Notes under the pieces: generated by a model
Told to the model about the DNA's origin: nothing
What the model saw: the letters and a program-made list of their open reading frames with translations, nothing else
Database searches by the model: none
NCBI RefSeq assembly: GCF_900107305.1
Contig: NZ_FNPL01000010.1
Coordinates: 1-64,000, forward strand
DNA: 64,000 bases
Direction of reading: 5' to 3'
Source: Thermoactinomyces sp. DSM 45892
GTDB taxonomy: Bacteria > Bacillota > Bacilli > Thermoactinomycetales > Thermoactinomycetaceae
Program-made: the position numbers and the translations under genes
In this document: positions 49,522 through 59,029 of the stretch, piece after piece
Layout: each line of letters begins with the position of its first letter
Position numbering within the stretch: the first letter of the stretch is position 1

Positions 49522-49749
49522 CTATTTTTTTGGAATCAAATTCAATACCTCAATAATCCCTAAATCAACTAGGAACAAAAAGATGGTTAGAACAACAACA
49601 GTAGATACAACGACCAGTGTGTAGTTTACCATTTCCTTACGAGATGGCCAACGAACACGTTTGAGCTCTTGAACGCTACCGCTAAAGAAACCCACAGTAC
49701 CGCCCACGCTTTTCTTGATACCACGTCCGATATTAGCAAGAAAAGTCAT
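49522..49749 (-). CDS. secE: Preprotein translocase subunit SecE
   Basis: A 75-residue SecE. One hydrophobic helix (about 44-64, VVVSTVVVLTIFLFLVDLGI) follows a basic amphipathic region (ELKRVRWPSRKEMVNYTL), the conserved SecE core that stabilises SecY. It is a little longer than the 59-residue B. subtilis protein at the N-terminus. It lies between rpmG and nusG, as usual. GGGGGTGAC precedes the ATG. Confidence 0.95.
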   Translation of the reverse strand: MTFLANIGRGIKKSVGGTVGFFSGSVQELKRVRWPSRKEMVNYTLVVVSTVVVLTIFLFLVDLGIIEVLNLIPKK

Positions 49750-49784
49750 ATTGTCACCCCCATCTTTCCTTAAGGAAGAAGTTA

Positions 49785-49934
49785 TTACTTGGTTTCACGA
49801 TGAACAGTATGAGTGTTGCAACGAGGGCAATACTTCTTCAACTCCATACGATCTGGATGCTTACGCTTGTTTTTGGTCAACGCATAATTGCGCATTTTGC
49901 AAGTTACGCAAGCCATAGTGATGTTTACGCGCAT
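49785..49934 (-). CDS. rpmG: 50S ribosomal protein L33 (zinc form)
   Basis: A 49-codon gene translated by me: [20 protein letters not shown], ending [12 protein letters not shown]. Cysteines C9, C12, C36 and C39 form a zinc ribbon, so this is the zinc-binding C+ form. L33 lies near the E site of the 50S subunit. It is upstream of secE, as in Bacillus (rpmGB). GGGGAGG lies just before the ATG. The gap to sigH upstream is about 235 bases and holds two terminators. Confidence 0.95.
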   Translation of the reverse strand: MRVNITMACVTCKMRNYALTKNKRKHPDRMELKKYCPRCNTHTVHRETK

Positions 49935-50085
49935 TGAAAAACACCTCCCCTACAAATATCAGTCCGATCAAATCATGATGGTAAATGATTAGAAAACACC
50001 CAAGTTAATTTATCATAACCTCGCATCCTCTGTCAATGAAAGCCTACTTCTTACCATTATGGGCCAAATTTTCTTGGTAGAAACA

Positions 50086-50108
50086 AAAAAAGGAATTTGT
50101 CCTTTTTT
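50086..50108 (-). terminator. Second terminator after sigH
   Basis: AAAAAAGGA (50086-50094) and TCCTTTTTT (50100-50108) form a hairpin in the transcript that ends in a run of U. It lies just after the larger terminator at 50111-50157. Confidence 0.7.
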
Positions 50109-50110
50109 GT

Positions 50111-50157
50111 CGAATGAAATAAAAAACAGGCTGGTCCCCTGTTTTTTATTTCATTCG
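50111..50157 (-). terminator. Main terminator after sigH, perfect 20-base stem
   Basis: A perfect inverted repeat with 20-base arms (50111-50130 and 50138-50157) around CTGGTCC. The inner stem is CAGG/CCTG followed by a run of six T, so the longer arms add A/T pairs on either side of a normal terminator core and make it work in both directions. Confidence 0.85.
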
Positions 50158-50169
50158 TTATTTTCACTG

Positions 50170-50832
50170 TTATAGAGAGATTTCTCTTACTTCTAAGTAA
50201 CGTTCTAGTTTCCTTTTCACACGTTGTAGCGCATTATCGATGGACTTTACATGACGGTTTAGGTCCACAGCGATTTCTTGGTAGCTTCGCCCATCTAAGT
50301 ATAACATCAACACTTTTCGCTCGAGGTCACTTAAAATTTGGGAAATTTGATCCTCGATATCGCTATATTCTTCTTGATTAATATAAATCTCTTCTGGATT
50401 TAGCCTGCCACCGGTGAGCGTATCATATAGTGTACGATCCGAATCATCGTGGCTAGGCTTGTCCAATGAGACATAAGAATTAAGCGGAATATGCTTTTGA
50501 CGAGTTGCTGTTTTGATGGCGGTGATGATTTGTCTGGTTATGCAAAGCTCAGCAAAAGCTTTAAACGAGGCTAGCTTGTCCCCACGAAAATCACGTATTG
50601 CTTTATACAAGCCAATCATGCCTTCTTGCACAATATCTTCATGGTCTGCCCCAATCAAAAAATAGGAGCGAGCTTTTGCTCTAACAAAGTTCTTATACTT
50701 ATGAATTAAGTATTCGAGGGCTTCTTGGCATCCAATCCGAACTTCCTCAACCAGCTCTTCATCTGGTAATGTTTTGTACTCGACTACCTTCTCATACTGA
50801 ATAGCATTACTTGTTTGTAGGTCTACACTCAC
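50170..50832 (-). CDS. sigH: RNA polymerase sigma-H
   Basis: Sigma-H directs early stationary-phase and sporulation-onset genes such as spo0A and kinA. The 220-residue protein has region 2 (EALEYLIHKYKNFVRAKARS and the DIVQEGMIGLYKAIRDF core) and region 4 (LSDLERKVLMLYLDGRSYQE, then SIDNALQRVKRKLERYL). I chose GTG 50832 with GGGGGG 6 bases upstream, matching the B. subtilis length of 218. The frame is open 25 codons further upstream without support. rae1 ends 83 bases before it. Confidence 0.95.
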   Translation of the reverse strand: MSVDLQTSNAIQYEKVVEYKTLPDEELVEEVRIGCQEALEYLIHKYKNFVRAKARSYFLIGADHEDIVQEGMIGLYKAIRDFRGDKLASFKAFAELCITRQIITAIKTATRQKHIPLNSYVSLDKPSHDDSDRTLYDTLTGGRLNPEEIYINQEEYSDIEDQISQILSDLERKVLMLYLDGRSYQEIAVDLNRHVKSIDNALQRVKRKLERYLEVREISL

Positions 50833-50915
50833 TGCGATCCCCCCGGCAAAAGTAGCATGTAAACCGCATGTAAGGCTATTATATCTGAAATGAAACAAAA
50901 TCGTCAATTTTCCAC

Positions 50916-51440
50916 CTATTTTTTCCTTCTCAACTTTTCGAATTCTTTCTGCAAATGAGTAGGTAGATAATCCCCTAGCTTATTTTTCGGACTTGTTGAC
51001 TCTTGAGAGCGCAAATCCTCCCCTAATTGAACTCTTGCACTTCGGATCTGCTCCAACAGTTCCCTTGAAGAAACCCGATACGCCCCTTGGCCAAATACCA
51101 TTCGTTGTTCCAGATAATCAGAGGTGGCAACATATATTCTACGATGTGGATTTTTACTTTTTCTTACAAATTGCTCAATATATTCATCTGCCGTCTCATC
51201 CTTACATGTAAAGACCACTTCCACCTTTTCCTGTATTTTTTGTACACGCGCTCCGTGAGTCTGGTGAGCATCGAATACTACATATACTTTACGACCTGTC
51301 ATCGCCTGATACTCAGATAGTTTACTAATTAACTGATTTCGTTGCTCCTCTAGTCGTCTTTCCTTCCGCTGAATGTTTGACTGAAGGCCGATCACATTAT
51401 AGCCATCGACCACCAGCCATTCCTCCCGCCTGCTAGCCAT
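50916..51440 (-). CDS. rae1: Ribosome-associated endoribonuclease Rae1 (NYN/YacP)
   Basis: A NYN/PIN-like ribonuclease that in B. subtilis cuts certain mRNAs inside the ribosomal A site. The conserved acid-bearing motifs are present: VVDGYNVIG near the N-terminus, VVFDAH (about residues 55-60), and the CKDETADEYIE and VATSDYLEQ motifs. I chose ATG 51440, overlapping the end of rlmB by 8 bases, giving 174 residues, though its ribosome-binding site is weak. The C-terminus is basic (LRRKK). It lies between rlmB and sigH. Confidence 0.92.
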   Translation of the reverse strand: MASRREEWLVVDGYNVIGLQSNIQRKERRLEEQRNQLISKLSEYQAMTGRKVYVVFDAHQTHGARVQKIQEKVEVVFTCKDETADEYIEQFVRKSKNPHRRIYVATSDYLEQRMVFGQGAYRVSSRELLEQIRSARVQLGEDLRSQESTSPKNKLGDYLPTHLQKEFEKLRRKK

Positions 51441-52173
51441 TATCTCGTCCGAGTGCCACTTGGTACATACAAATCCCCGCAGCCACAGATGCATTGAGAG
51501 AAGCAACACGCCCCTTCATCGGAAGTCGCACTAGGAAGTCGCACTTTTTCTTCATTAACTGGCTTATCCCTTGGCCCTCATTGCCAATGACGAGCGCAAC
51601 CGGCATATCAAAATTCACCTGATTGTAGGATTGCTTTGCAGATCCATCTGTTCCTACCAACCAAATACCTTCTTTTTTAAGCTCGTCTGCAACCCGGTTT
51701 AAATTGGTAACTTGTGCCACTGGTACATATTCAATAGCCCCCGCAGAGGTTTTTGCCACGACCGAAGTCAGACCGACTGCACGCCGTTTTGGAATCACGA
51801 CACCATGGACACCTGCTGCATCTGCCGAACGAAGAATCGAGCCTAGATTATGTGGATCTTCAATCCCGTCTAGCAAGAGTAAAAACGGCTTCTCTCCTTT
51901 CTTCTGGGCGCGCTTTAAGATCCGATTTACTGTGCTATATTCATAAGCCGCGATCTGGGCTGCTATTCCTTGATGGTTTCCTCCATCCGCTAGTTGATCT
52001 AACTTCGAACGAGGCACCCATTGGTACGAAATCTTTTGATCCTCTAATTGTTTAAGAATGTCGGCAATGGTCTTTTTCTGAACTCCCTCCGCTACAAACA
52101 CCTTCTCGATATGTCGCCCCGAGCTAAGCGTCTCTGATAATGCTTGTCTTCCGATGATCCAATCTGTCCCCAT
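51433..52173 (-). CDS. rlmB: 23S rRNA (guanosine-2'-O)-methyltransferase RlmB
   Basis: A TrmH-family SPOUT enzyme of 246 residues that methylates the 2'-O of G2251 in 23S rRNA. The N-terminal substrate-binding domain (about 1-75) is followed by the SPOUT domain with three signatures: DGIEDPHNLGSILRSADAAG, ALVIGNEGQGIS and LPMKGRVASLNASVAAGI, which form the trefoil knot. It follows mrnC by 12 bases and overlaps rae1 by 8 bases. Confidence 0.94.
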   Translation of the reverse strand: MGTDWIIGRQALSETLSSGRHIEKVFVAEGVQKKTIADILKQLEDQKISYQWVPRSKLDQLADGGNHQGIAAQIAAYEYSTVNRILKRAQKKGEKPFLLLLDGIEDPHNLGSILRSADAAGVHGVVIPKRRAVGLTSVVAKTSAGAIEYVPVAQVTNLNRVADELKKEGIWLVGTDGSAKQSYNQVNFDMPVALVIGNEGQGISQLMKKKCDFLVRLPMKGRVASLNASVAAGICMYQVALGRDNG

Positions 52174-52185
52174 GTTGATCTCCTC

Positions 52186-52617
52186 CTAGCATTCACACGC
52201 TGCTATAATTTGTTTCATCAATTGCTCAAGTCTCTCTTGTCTGCCTGATAGATACAGATATCCAATCAAGGATTCCAAACCTGTACTATAGCGATACTGT
52301 GTCACGGAAGCGCTTTTCGCCACGCTACCTGATTTGGCATTACGCCCTCGGCGGAGCACATCCGCTTCTTCCTCTGTCAATTCACCTTCAATGATACGAC
52401 TTGCTTTTGCTTGTGCCACCGCTGATACATATTGGACCGCTCTTTGTTGTAATTCGTGAGGCTTGACCACCCCAATAGCAAGAAGGTGGTAACGTACATA
52501 TACTTCATACACGGAATCCCCTATATATGCTTGTAATAGGGGATGGATTTGAGAAGGGGGCCTAGGCAAGTCGGTTTCCCCCATCCCCAGTAAATACGAA
52601 TTTATTTTCTCTTCCAT
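52186..52617 (-). CDS. mrnC: Mini-ribonuclease III (23S rRNA maturation)
   Basis: Mini-III, an RNase III catalytic domain without a double-strand RNA-binding domain. It trims 23S rRNA precursors in Bacilli. The motif LLQAYIGDSVYEVYVRYHLL carries the metal-binding aspartate. At 143 residues it has the expected size. Its start overlaps the cysS stop by 16 bases (52602-52617), which indicates coupling with the tRNA-synthetase gene. rlmB follows 12 bases later. Confidence 0.94.
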   Translation of the reverse strand: MEEKINSYLLGMGETDLPRPPSQIHPLLQAYIGDSVYEVYVRYHLLAIGVVKPHELQQRAVQYVSAVAQAKASRIIEGELTEEEADVLRRGRNAKSGSVAKSASVTQYRYSTGLESLIGYLYLSGRQERLEQLMKQIIAACEC

Positions 52618-53999
52618 CGCACACCTTGGGGAGTATCTTCTAATACAATCCCCTGCTCCATTAATTGATTTCGAATCGCATCCGCTAAGGCAAAGTCGCG
52701 ATTTTTTCTAGCTTGTTGTCGCTCTTCAATAAGCGATTCGATTTCATCTTCCAAAAACGTCCCATTCTGATGAATCAAACCTAAAATACTTCCAGCAAAC
52801 GTTTCGAACCAGTTGATTACCCGTTTACCCGTTTCTTGGGTGATTACTTCTCGAGATACCAGATCATTCGCCAGTCTGACACAATCAAACACGACCGTAA
52901 TCGCATTGGCTGAGTTAAAATCATCGCTCATCTCTGCAATAAATCGACTAGTTAAACCCTCTACTTGTGACACAATGCTTCCATCCACTTCTCCCGACTG
53001 TGCAGCTTGGATGCGATGCTGTAGATTTTCATAGGCTGTCTGGATACGCTTTACACTCTCATCCGCTTGTCTGAGCGTATCTTCCGTAAAATTCATCGGG
53101 TTCCGATAATGAGTTGATAGCAGGAAATAACGCAGAGCAAGTGGCTCGAAATGCTTGCGTAATTCCACTACACTCATCACATTCCCAACCGACTTGGACA
53201 TCTTTACATTGTTCATATTGATAAATTCATTATGCAACCAATAACGAACAAACGTCTCACCCGTCATCGCTTCACTCTGGGCAATTTCATTTTCATGGTG
53301 CGGAAAGCAAAGATCGATCCCCCCAGCATGTATATCCAAAGTATCTCCAAGATATCTGCGTGCCATAGCCGAACATTCGATATGCCAACCCGGACGCCCC
53401 GGTCCCCACGGAGTCTCCCAGCTAATCTCACCTGGCTTCGCAGCTTTCCATAGTGCAAAATCAAGCGGACTCTCTTTTAAATCATTTACCTCTACGCGAG
53501 CACCCGATTTCAAGTCTTCTAGCGAGTGATGCGATAGGCACCCGTATCCTTCTTTCTTTAAGGAACGGAAGTAGACATCGCCGTTTTTTTCATAAGCATA
53601 TCCTTTTCCAATCAAATCCTGAATAAATTCAAGCATCTCTTGGATGTTTTCAGTCGCCCTCGGATGGGTGGTTGCCCTTTTTACTCCCAGAGCATCCATA
53701 TCCTCAAAGTACGCTTCGATGTATCGCTCCGCAATCTCTGGAACCGAAAGCCCTGTCTCAATCGATGCATTGATCAGGCGATCATCCACATCGGTAAAGT
53801 TTTGTACGTAGTTTACCTCATAACCCTGGTGCTCCAAAAAACGTCTCACCACATCAAAAAATACAAAGCAACGAGCATTCCCGATATGAATATAACTATA
53901 AACAGTTGGACCGCAAACATACATATTGATCCTATTTTTCTCTAAGGTGGTAAGAGTTTCTTTTTGTCTAGTCAGTGTATTGAACAGTTTGATTGTCAT
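52602..53999 (-). CDS. cysS: Cysteinyl-tRNA synthetase
   Basis: A class I synthetase of 465 residues. The HIGH motif appears as HIGN (38-41), and KMSKS is intact (about 266-270). The zinc ligands are C29, the cysteine in HIECSAMA, and the two in HHENEIAQ. The start is ATG 53999 with GGAGGT 7 bases upstream, and the gene overlaps the 3' end of cysE by 32 bases. Together with cysE it forms the cysteine T-box operon. Confidence 0.96.
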   Translation of the reverse strand: MTIKLFNTLTRQKETLTTLEKNRINMYVCGPTVYSYIHIGNARCFVFFDVVRRFLEHQGYEVNYVQNFTDVDDRLINASIETGLSVPEIAERYIEAYFEDMDALGVKRATTHPRATENIQEMLEFIQDLIGKGYAYEKNGDVYFRSLKKEGYGCLSHHSLEDLKSGARVEVNDLKESPLDFALWKAAKPGEISWETPWGPGRPGWHIECSAMARRYLGDTLDIHAGGIDLCFPHHENEIAQSEAMTGETFVRYWLHNEFINMNNVKMSKSVGNVMSVVELRKHFEPLALRYFLLSTHYRNPMNFTEDTLRQADESVKRIQTAYENLQHRIQAAQSGEVDGSIVSQVEGLTSRFIAEMSDDFNSANAITVVFDCVRLANDLVSREVITQETGKRVINWFETFAGSILGLIHQNGTFLEDEIESLIEERQQARKNRDFALADAIRNQLMEQGIVLEDTPQGVRWKRK

Positions 54000-54714
54000 G
54001 GTGGTTACCTCCTTGTTGTCCTTCTGGTATCAGCTTCATTTGTCCATTTTGTTCTTGTTTTAAGTGTTCTATCTCCTGTTTTAGTAGCGCGATCTCTCCC
54101 TGCAAGCCGCGAAACATCTCAGCTACTGGATCCGGGAGATTTACTTGGTCGAGATCGGTTTGAACACGCACTCCATCCTGTACCACAATCCGTCCAGGAA
54201 CACCCACAACAGTGGAGTTAGCAGGTACCTCTCTTAACACGACAGACCCCGCTCCAATGCGAGCGCAACGCCCCACTCGGATCGATCCTAACACTTTCGC
54301 ACCTGATGCAATGAGTACATGGTCGTCAATCGTAGGATGACGTTTTCCTTTTTCTTTCCCAGTACCCCCTAATGTAACCCCTTGATAAATGGTTACATAG
54401 TTACCAATCTCGCACGTTTCCCCGATCACCACACCCATCCCGTGGTCAATAAAGCAACCAATCCCTATTTTGGCACCTGGATGGATTTCGATACCTGTGT
54501 GGAACCGATTACTCTGTGAAATCAAGCGGGCGACAAGGCACCAGCCCTTCTTATAAAACCAATGCGCTACCCGATGAGCCCAAATCGCATGTAACCCTGC
54601 ATACGTGAAGATGACTTCAATCGTATTTCTTGCCGCTGGATCTCGATCAAAGACGGCTTGGATATCCGCTTGGATCGTTCTCCGAAGCGTGCCCATTTTA
54701 CTCAACCATGACAT
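53968..54714 (-). CDS. cysE: Serine O-acetyltransferase
   Basis: CysE acetylates serine, the first step of cysteine synthesis. The left-handed beta-helix repeats ([19 protein letters not shown], and later [14 protein letters not shown]) and the catalytic HH region (DHGMGVV) are present. The 248-residue protein ends in a polar tail ([17 protein letters not shown]), which is longer than in B. subtilis. The start is ATG 54714 with AGAAGG upstream. Its coding end lies inside cysS. It is controlled by the T-box directly upstream. Confidence 0.92.
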   Translation of the reverse strand: MSWLSKMGTLRRTIQADIQAVFDRDPAARNTIEVIFTYAGLHAIWAHRVAHWFYKKGWCLVARLISQSNRFHTGIEIHPGAKIGIGCFIDHGMGVVIGETCEIGNYVTIYQGVTLGGTGKEKGKRHPTIDDHVLIASGAKVLGSIRVGRCARIGAGSVVLREVPANSTVVGVPGRIVVQDGVRVQTDLDQVNLPDPVAEMFRGLQGEIALLKQEIEHLKQEQNGQMKLIPEGQQGGNHHDNQTVQYTD

Positions 54715-54741
54715 ACAACCTTCTCCCCTCATCTGCCGAAT

Positions 54742-55026
54742 AAAACAAAAAACCATCTCCATAGCACATCTGCTACAGAGACGGTTTGCCCGCGGTTCCA
54801 CTCTGTTTGAACCCACCTAACAAAAGTGGATTCCCCTTAAATCCCGATAACGGTAGGATACCGAACCTCCCTACTAAGATAGGTGAATCAACACCATCCG
54901 TTGGAGAAATTAGCTCTTGGGGGCACTTCTAGATGACATCGCTAAGGCCGTCTCACCGTTCGACCTCTCTCTGAAAAACAACGATCATCTATACTTTTCC
55001 CAATCATCGCAAAGCCGTATGAATTT
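54742..55026 (-). ncRNA. T-box riboswitch, cysteine-specific
   Basis: The conserved T-box sequence AGAGTGGAACCGCGG lies at 54790-54804 on the minus strand and is followed by a terminator, AACCGUCUC/GAGAUGGUU with a U run (54747-54786). T-boxes read uncharged tRNA, choosing the tRNA by a codon-like specifier. A UGC (cysteine codon) occurs in GAAGUGCCCCC at 54923-54925, in the expected stem I position. That fits the cysE-cysS operon downstream. Confidence 0.9.
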
Positions 55027-55032
55027 AACTCT

Positions 55033-55062
55033 ATTCTCTCCGATTCTAGGAACGTTTGTCAA
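55033..55062 (-). promoter_or_regulatory. Promoter of the T-box cysE operon
   Basis: TTGACA (55057-55062) lies within the 3' end of gltX, with GAGAAT (55033-55038) at an 18-base spacing. The -10 is weak (four of six), but its position just before the T-box 5' end makes it plausible. Confidence 0.5.
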
Positions 55063-56506
55063 CGAAGCTTTGTAAACGTTTTACAACAATGTCTTTCCCT
55101 AGGAGTAAAATCGTTTCAGTCAAATCTGGGCCGTGTGTCTCTCCAGAAATGACCGCACGCACTGGCATAAAGAGCTGCTTCCCTTTAAAGCCAGTCTCTT
55201 TTTGCACTGCTTTAAACATCGATTTAACAGTCGCAGCGTCTAAATCGTCTTGAGCTTGAACTTCCGCCACATAGCTTGAAATAACCGTCAGCACAGACTC
55301 CTCAGCCAGAACCTGCTCCGCTTCTGAAGAGTAATGGACATCTTGACGGAAGAAGATATCTGATAGCTCCACGATTTGAGAAATCTCATCCATCTGCTCC
55401 TGATAAAGACCTACTAACCGTGTGATCCATTTCTTTTGCTCCGGGTCAAGAGTGGATGAAATTTTGCCTGCCTTCTCTAAATAAGGTATGGCAAGATCCG
55501 TAATCCGTTCTAGGCTTGATTTCTTAATATAATAGTTATTCATCCACTTCAACTTAGCTGTATCAAATGTTGCAGGTGACTTCGATACTCTCTCTAAGGA
55601 GAAGAGGTCCGTTAATTCTTCCAGCGAAAAAATCTCTTCTTCCCCTTCAGGAGACCATCCCAGTAAGGCCAAGAAGTTCACAATTGCTTCCGGTAGGTAA
55701 CCAAGATCACGATATTGGCTAATAAATTGGACGATCGACTCATCACGCTTACTCATTTTTTTCCCTTCATGATTAAGAATCAATGGGATATGGGCAAACT
55801 TCGGTGCTTCAAATCCGAGCGCCTGAGCGACACATAGCTGACGAGGCGTATTCGAAATATGTTCCTCCCCACGGATTACATGGGTGATGTTCATAAGCGC
55901 ATCATCAATCACAACTGCGAAATTGTAAGTAGGACGACCATCTGGACGAACGATGATAAAATCACCAATTCCATTGGAATCAAACTCGACATCACCACGC
56001 ACGTAATCAGAAAATGCTAGCGTTTGATCTTGCGGAACAGCCAAACGAATACTAGGCACACGTCCCTCTGCTTGATATGCCGTAATTTGCTCCTCACTCA
56101 GATGACGATCCCAACCGCTAAACTTCGGCGCCTCACCACGGGCCAATTGCTCTTCACGCTCTTGTTCTAACTCAGCTTGGTTTGCATAGCTATAGTAAGC
56201 TTTCCCCTCTGCTACCAGTCGATTCGCATAGTCTGTATAGAAATCAAGACGTTGCATACAACGATACGGCTCATGTGGTCCGCCCTTTTCCGTCGACTCA
56301 TCCGCAATGACACCTAGCCATTCTAAGCCGTTCATTTGCTCTAGATCTGCGCCTTCTATATTACGCTCTGTATCCGTATCCTCGATTCGTAGGATAAATT
56401 GTCCGCCATTCTTTTTGGCGAATAAGTAGCTAAATAAGGCGGTACGTGCTCCGCCGATATGTAGGTAACCAGTAGGGCTTGGTGCGTATCGAGTACGAAC
56501 TGTCAT
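55046..56506 (-). CDS. gltX: Glutamyl-tRNA synthetase
   Basis: A class I synthetase of 486 residues. The HIGH variant is HIGG (16-19) and KMSKR appears in GKKMSKRDES. The remaining domains are complete. In Bacilli this enzyme is usually non-discriminating, charging tRNA-Gln too for later amidation by GatCAB. I chose ATG 56506 with GGAGAG 8 bases upstream, and an in-frame ATG six codons earlier lacks one. The promoter of the cysE T-box overlaps its 3' end. Confidence 0.96.
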   Translation of the reverse strand: MTVRTRYAPSPTGYLHIGGARTALFSYLFAKKNGGQFILRIEDTDTERNIEGADLEQMNGLEWLGVIADESTEKGGPHEPYRCMQRLDFYTDYANRLVAEGKAYYSYANQAELEQEREEQLARGEAPKFSGWDRHLSEEQITAYQAEGRVPSIRLAVPQDQTLAFSDYVRGDVEFDSNGIGDFIIVRPDGRPTYNFAVVIDDALMNITHVIRGEEHISNTPRQLCVAQALGFEAPKFAHIPLILNHEGKKMSKRDESIVQFISQYRDLGYLPEAIVNFLALLGWSPEGEEEIFSLEELTDLFSLERVSKSPATFDTAKLKWMNNYYIKKSSLERITDLAIPYLEKAGKISSTLDPEQKKWITRLVGLYQEQMDEISQIVELSDIFFRQDVHYSSEAEQVLAEESVLTVISSYVAEVQAQDDLDAATVKSMFKAVQKETGFKGKQLFMPVRAVISGETHGPDLTETILLLGKDIVVKRLQSFVDKRS

Positions 56507-56585
56507 AGATTTTTCTCTCCTCATAGTAAATTAATCAGTTAATTTCGTTTTATAGAATCCGCTCAGGCCTAGATCACTATCTAAA

Positions 56586-57062
56586 CTACCTCTTCTCAAG
56601 CAACACAACCGCCATTGAGGCAATCCCTTCACCACGACCAGCAAACCCTAACCGCTCCGTCGTAGTCGCCTTCACATTCACCTGCTCCAACTCCGACTCA
56701 AGCAACTCTGCAATACGCCTTTGCATAGACGGAATATGAGGAGCCATCTTCGGCCTCTGTGCAATGATCGTTGCATCTACATTTCCCAGCCGATAACCCT
56801 TCGCCTTCACCAATTCCCATACATGAGTCAATAACTCAGCACTATCTGCACCTTTATAAGCCGGATCTGTATCAGGAAAATGCTTTCCTATATCACCTAA
56901 AGCAACTGCACCTAAAATAGCATCTGTAATCGTATGTAATAACACATCTGCATCAGAGTGACCAACCAGGCCCTTTTCGTACGGAATCTGAACTCCCCCT
57001 AAAATAAGAGGGTATCCTTCTGCCAACTGATGCACATCAAAGCCTTGTCCAATCCGAATCAT
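56586..57062 (-). CDS. ispF: 2-C-methyl-D-erythritol 2,4-cyclodiphosphate synthase
   Basis: Fifth step of the MEP isoprenoid pathway, making the cyclic diphosphate from the phosphorylated CDP-ME. The metal ligands are D8 and H10 in GFDVHQL and H42 in the loop before SDADVLLH, and the C-terminal [17 protein letters not shown] block is present. 158 residues. It overlaps ispD by 4 bases, as these genes often do, and precedes gltX. Confidence 0.96.
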   Translation of the reverse strand: MIRIGQGFDVHQLAEGYPLILGGVQIPYEKGLVGHSDADVLLHTITDAILGAVALGDIGKHFPDTDPAYKGADSAELLTHVWELVKAKGYRLGNVDATIIAQRPKMAPHIPSMQRRIAELLESELEQVNVKATTTERLGFAGRGEGIASMAVVLLEKR

Positions 57063-57748
57063 ACTTCTACTCTCCTAATCTCCCATATTTTCTCGGCAAG
57101 CACAAGGTCTTCAGGAGTCGTGATTTTAATATTATTATATTCACCCTCTACTACTTTAACGGGAAATCCTAATTGCTCGATCAACATCGAATCATCCGTC
57201 GCCCATTCTGGGTACTCAAGGGCTTTTTGATGAGCTTGTATAATTAAATCCCTACTAAATCCTTGCGGTGTCTGTACCGAGATCAATTCACTACGCGCCG
57301 GAGTATTCGTTACCCAGCCATCACTATTTATCTGTTTAATCGTATCTTTTACCGGCACTCCTAAGATCACTGCCTTAGTCGCTTTTACCTCTTTTATCAA
57401 GCGATCTAGGGCTTCATGGGTGACAAACGGACGCACAGCATCGTGAATAAAAACCCAATCACTTTGGCAGTATTGCAATCCCTTATACACACTTTCTTGT
57501 CTTTCTCTTCCGCCTTCCACAATCGCCTTCACCTTAGCAAATCCATATGGCCTAAGCATTTCTTCTGTTCCACGTACCTCTTCTTTTTTCATGACCAAAA
57601 TGATCTCATCCACCTGAGGATGCGTCTCAAAAAGTCGAAGCGTGTGAACCAAAATAGGTTGTCCATCTAGTAAGAGAAACGGTTTACTAACCTTGCTACC
57701 CATACGCTTTCCTTGGCCAGCAGCAGGAATGACCACTCCAACACTCAT
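57059..57748 (-). CDS. ispD: 2-C-methyl-D-erythritol 4-phosphate cytidylyltransferase
   Basis: Third step of the MEP pathway, adding CMP to methylerythritol phosphate. The nucleotide-binding motif AAGQGKRMG (9-17) and the motif [11 protein letters not shown], with its metal-binding aspartate, are present. 229 residues. It follows yacL after 80 bases and a terminator, and overlaps ispF by 4 bases, so the two act as a pair in isoprenoid supply. Confidence 0.96.
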   Translation of the reverse strand: MSVGVVIPAAGQGKRMGSKVSKPFLLLDGQPILVHTLRLFETHPQVDEIILVMKKEEVRGTEEMLRPYGFAKVKAIVEGGRERQESVYKGLQYCQSDWVFIHDAVRPFVTHEALDRLIKEVKATKAVILGVPVKDTIKQINSDGWVTNTPARSELISVQTPQGFSRDLIIQAHQKALEYPEWATDDSMLIEQLGFPVKVVEGEYNNIKITTPEDLVLAEKIWEIRRVEV

Positions 57749-57769
57749 GATCTATTTCTCCTCTTATAT

Positions 57770-57812
57770 AAATAAAACAGTGCCCGTTGGCATCCGAAGA
57801 CACCATACGGGC
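57770..57812 (-). terminator. Terminator between yacL and ispD
   Basis: GCCCGT pairs with ACGGGC (57807-57812 with 57782-57787), with an inner stem GGTGTC/GATGCC closed by a UUCG tetraloop, followed by a U-rich tail. So ispD-ispF need their own promoter. Confidence 0.85.
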
Positions 57813-57828
57813 TATTGTTTATTTCTTA

Positions 57829-58923
57829 TTATAACGCACGCTCTAGGAGTTTGGGCTTAGCAAAAATCATTCTGCCTGCCGAAGTTTGGAGTACACTCGT
57901 TACAAGGACATCAATATGATCCCCTATATACTCCCGGCCACCCTCGATGACAATCATCGTTCCATCATCTAGATAGGCGACTCCTTGGCCATGTTCTTTT
58001 CCGTCTTTAATCACTTGAACGTTAATCTCTTCACCTGGCAACACAACTGGTTTTACTGCATTAGCTAAGTCATTGATATTTAGTACGCTAACACCTTGTA
58101 GCTCGCATACTTTGTTCAAGTTAAAATCATTGGTTACCACTTTACCTGATAGTACTTTAGCCAACTTCACTAATTTGCTATCCACTTCCGTAACATCCTC
58201 AAAATCACCTTCATAGATTAATACTTTCATATTAAGCTCTTTTTGGATCTTATTGAGGATATCAAGTCCCCGACGACCACGGTTTCTCTTCAGTACATCA
58301 GAGGAATCCGCAATGTGTTGCAGCTCTTCCAGAATGAAACTAGGAATGACGATCGTTCCATCTAGAAAGCCCGTCCGACATATATCAGCGATCCGTCCAT
58401 CGATAATGACGCTGGTATCCAAAATTTTGTGTTCCACGATATCTTGATTCTCTTTTTTAGCTTGTTTCTCTCTTCCTTGCCGGCCAAACGTAATGATCGT
58501 AATAAGCTCATCCTTTTTCTTATAGCCGACACTAAAACCAAGATACCCAAACAAAATCGATACAATAATCGGTAAAACTCGTTCAACTCCTGGGATTGAA
58601 AGCTCAGAAATTGGTTGTTGAATTAAAAACGCAATAAGAAGACCCATAATTAAGCCAAATACACCAAATAATCCATCCGCCGCTGGAATCTTTACAAGGT
58701 GTTCTTCAAACCACTTAATCCAGCTAATAACACTTTCTGAAACACGAATCGCTACTACAAATAAGAGTGCAGCCCCAATAAAAGCACCAACATAACCTGA
58801 AAACGGAACTTCTCCAAAATTCAGAGGAGATTCTTGAAGCACCCGAAAAAACTTCGGACCGAGTACCCAACCCGCGGATGCTCCTAGGAGTGTGAATGCT
58901 AATTGTACAAAACGATTCATCAT
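57829..58923 (-). CDS. yacL: PIN/TRAM-domain membrane protein YacL
   Basis: A 364-residue protein: about four membrane helices in the first 130 residues, then a PIN domain beginning with HKILDTSVIIDGRIADICRT (about 168-187), and a C-terminal TRAM-like domain. PIN domains are usually RNases, and the expected aspartates are present. Its target is unknown. It lies in the Bacillus order disA-yacL-ispD. GGGAGGT precedes ATG 58923 by 8 bases. Downstream is a strong terminator, upstream carD. Confidence 0.93.
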   Translation of the reverse strand: MMNRFVQLAFTLLGASAGWVLGPKFFRVLQESPLNFGEVPFSGYVGAFIGAALLFVVAIRVSESVISWIKWFEEHLVKIPAADGLFGVFGLIMGLLIAFLIQQPISELSIPGVERVLPIIVSILFGYLGFSVGYKKKDELITIITFGRQGREKQAKKENQDIVEHKILDTSVIIDGRIADICRTGFLDGTIVIPSFILEELQHIADSSDVLKRNRGRRGLDILNKIQKELNMKVLIYEGDFEDVTEVDSKLVKLAKVLSGKVVTNDFNLNKVCELQGVSVLNINDLANAVKPVVLPGEEINVQVIKDGKEHGQGVAYLDDGTMIVIEGGREYIGDHIDVLVTSVLQTSAGRMIFAKPKLLERAL

Positions 58924-59029
58924 GGGGCTTCACCTCCCCTCTCACATCAAATCTAGTATTCAGTATAGACAAATTAATGAAATACAAACCTATTGGACCT
59001 TCATAAAAAAATAAGGATGAAAATGTAAG

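Noticed and set aside
50833-50907. Upstream start of sigH at 50907
   Set aside because: The GTG at 50832 has GGGGGG at the right distance, and the resulting length matches sigma-H of B. subtilis.
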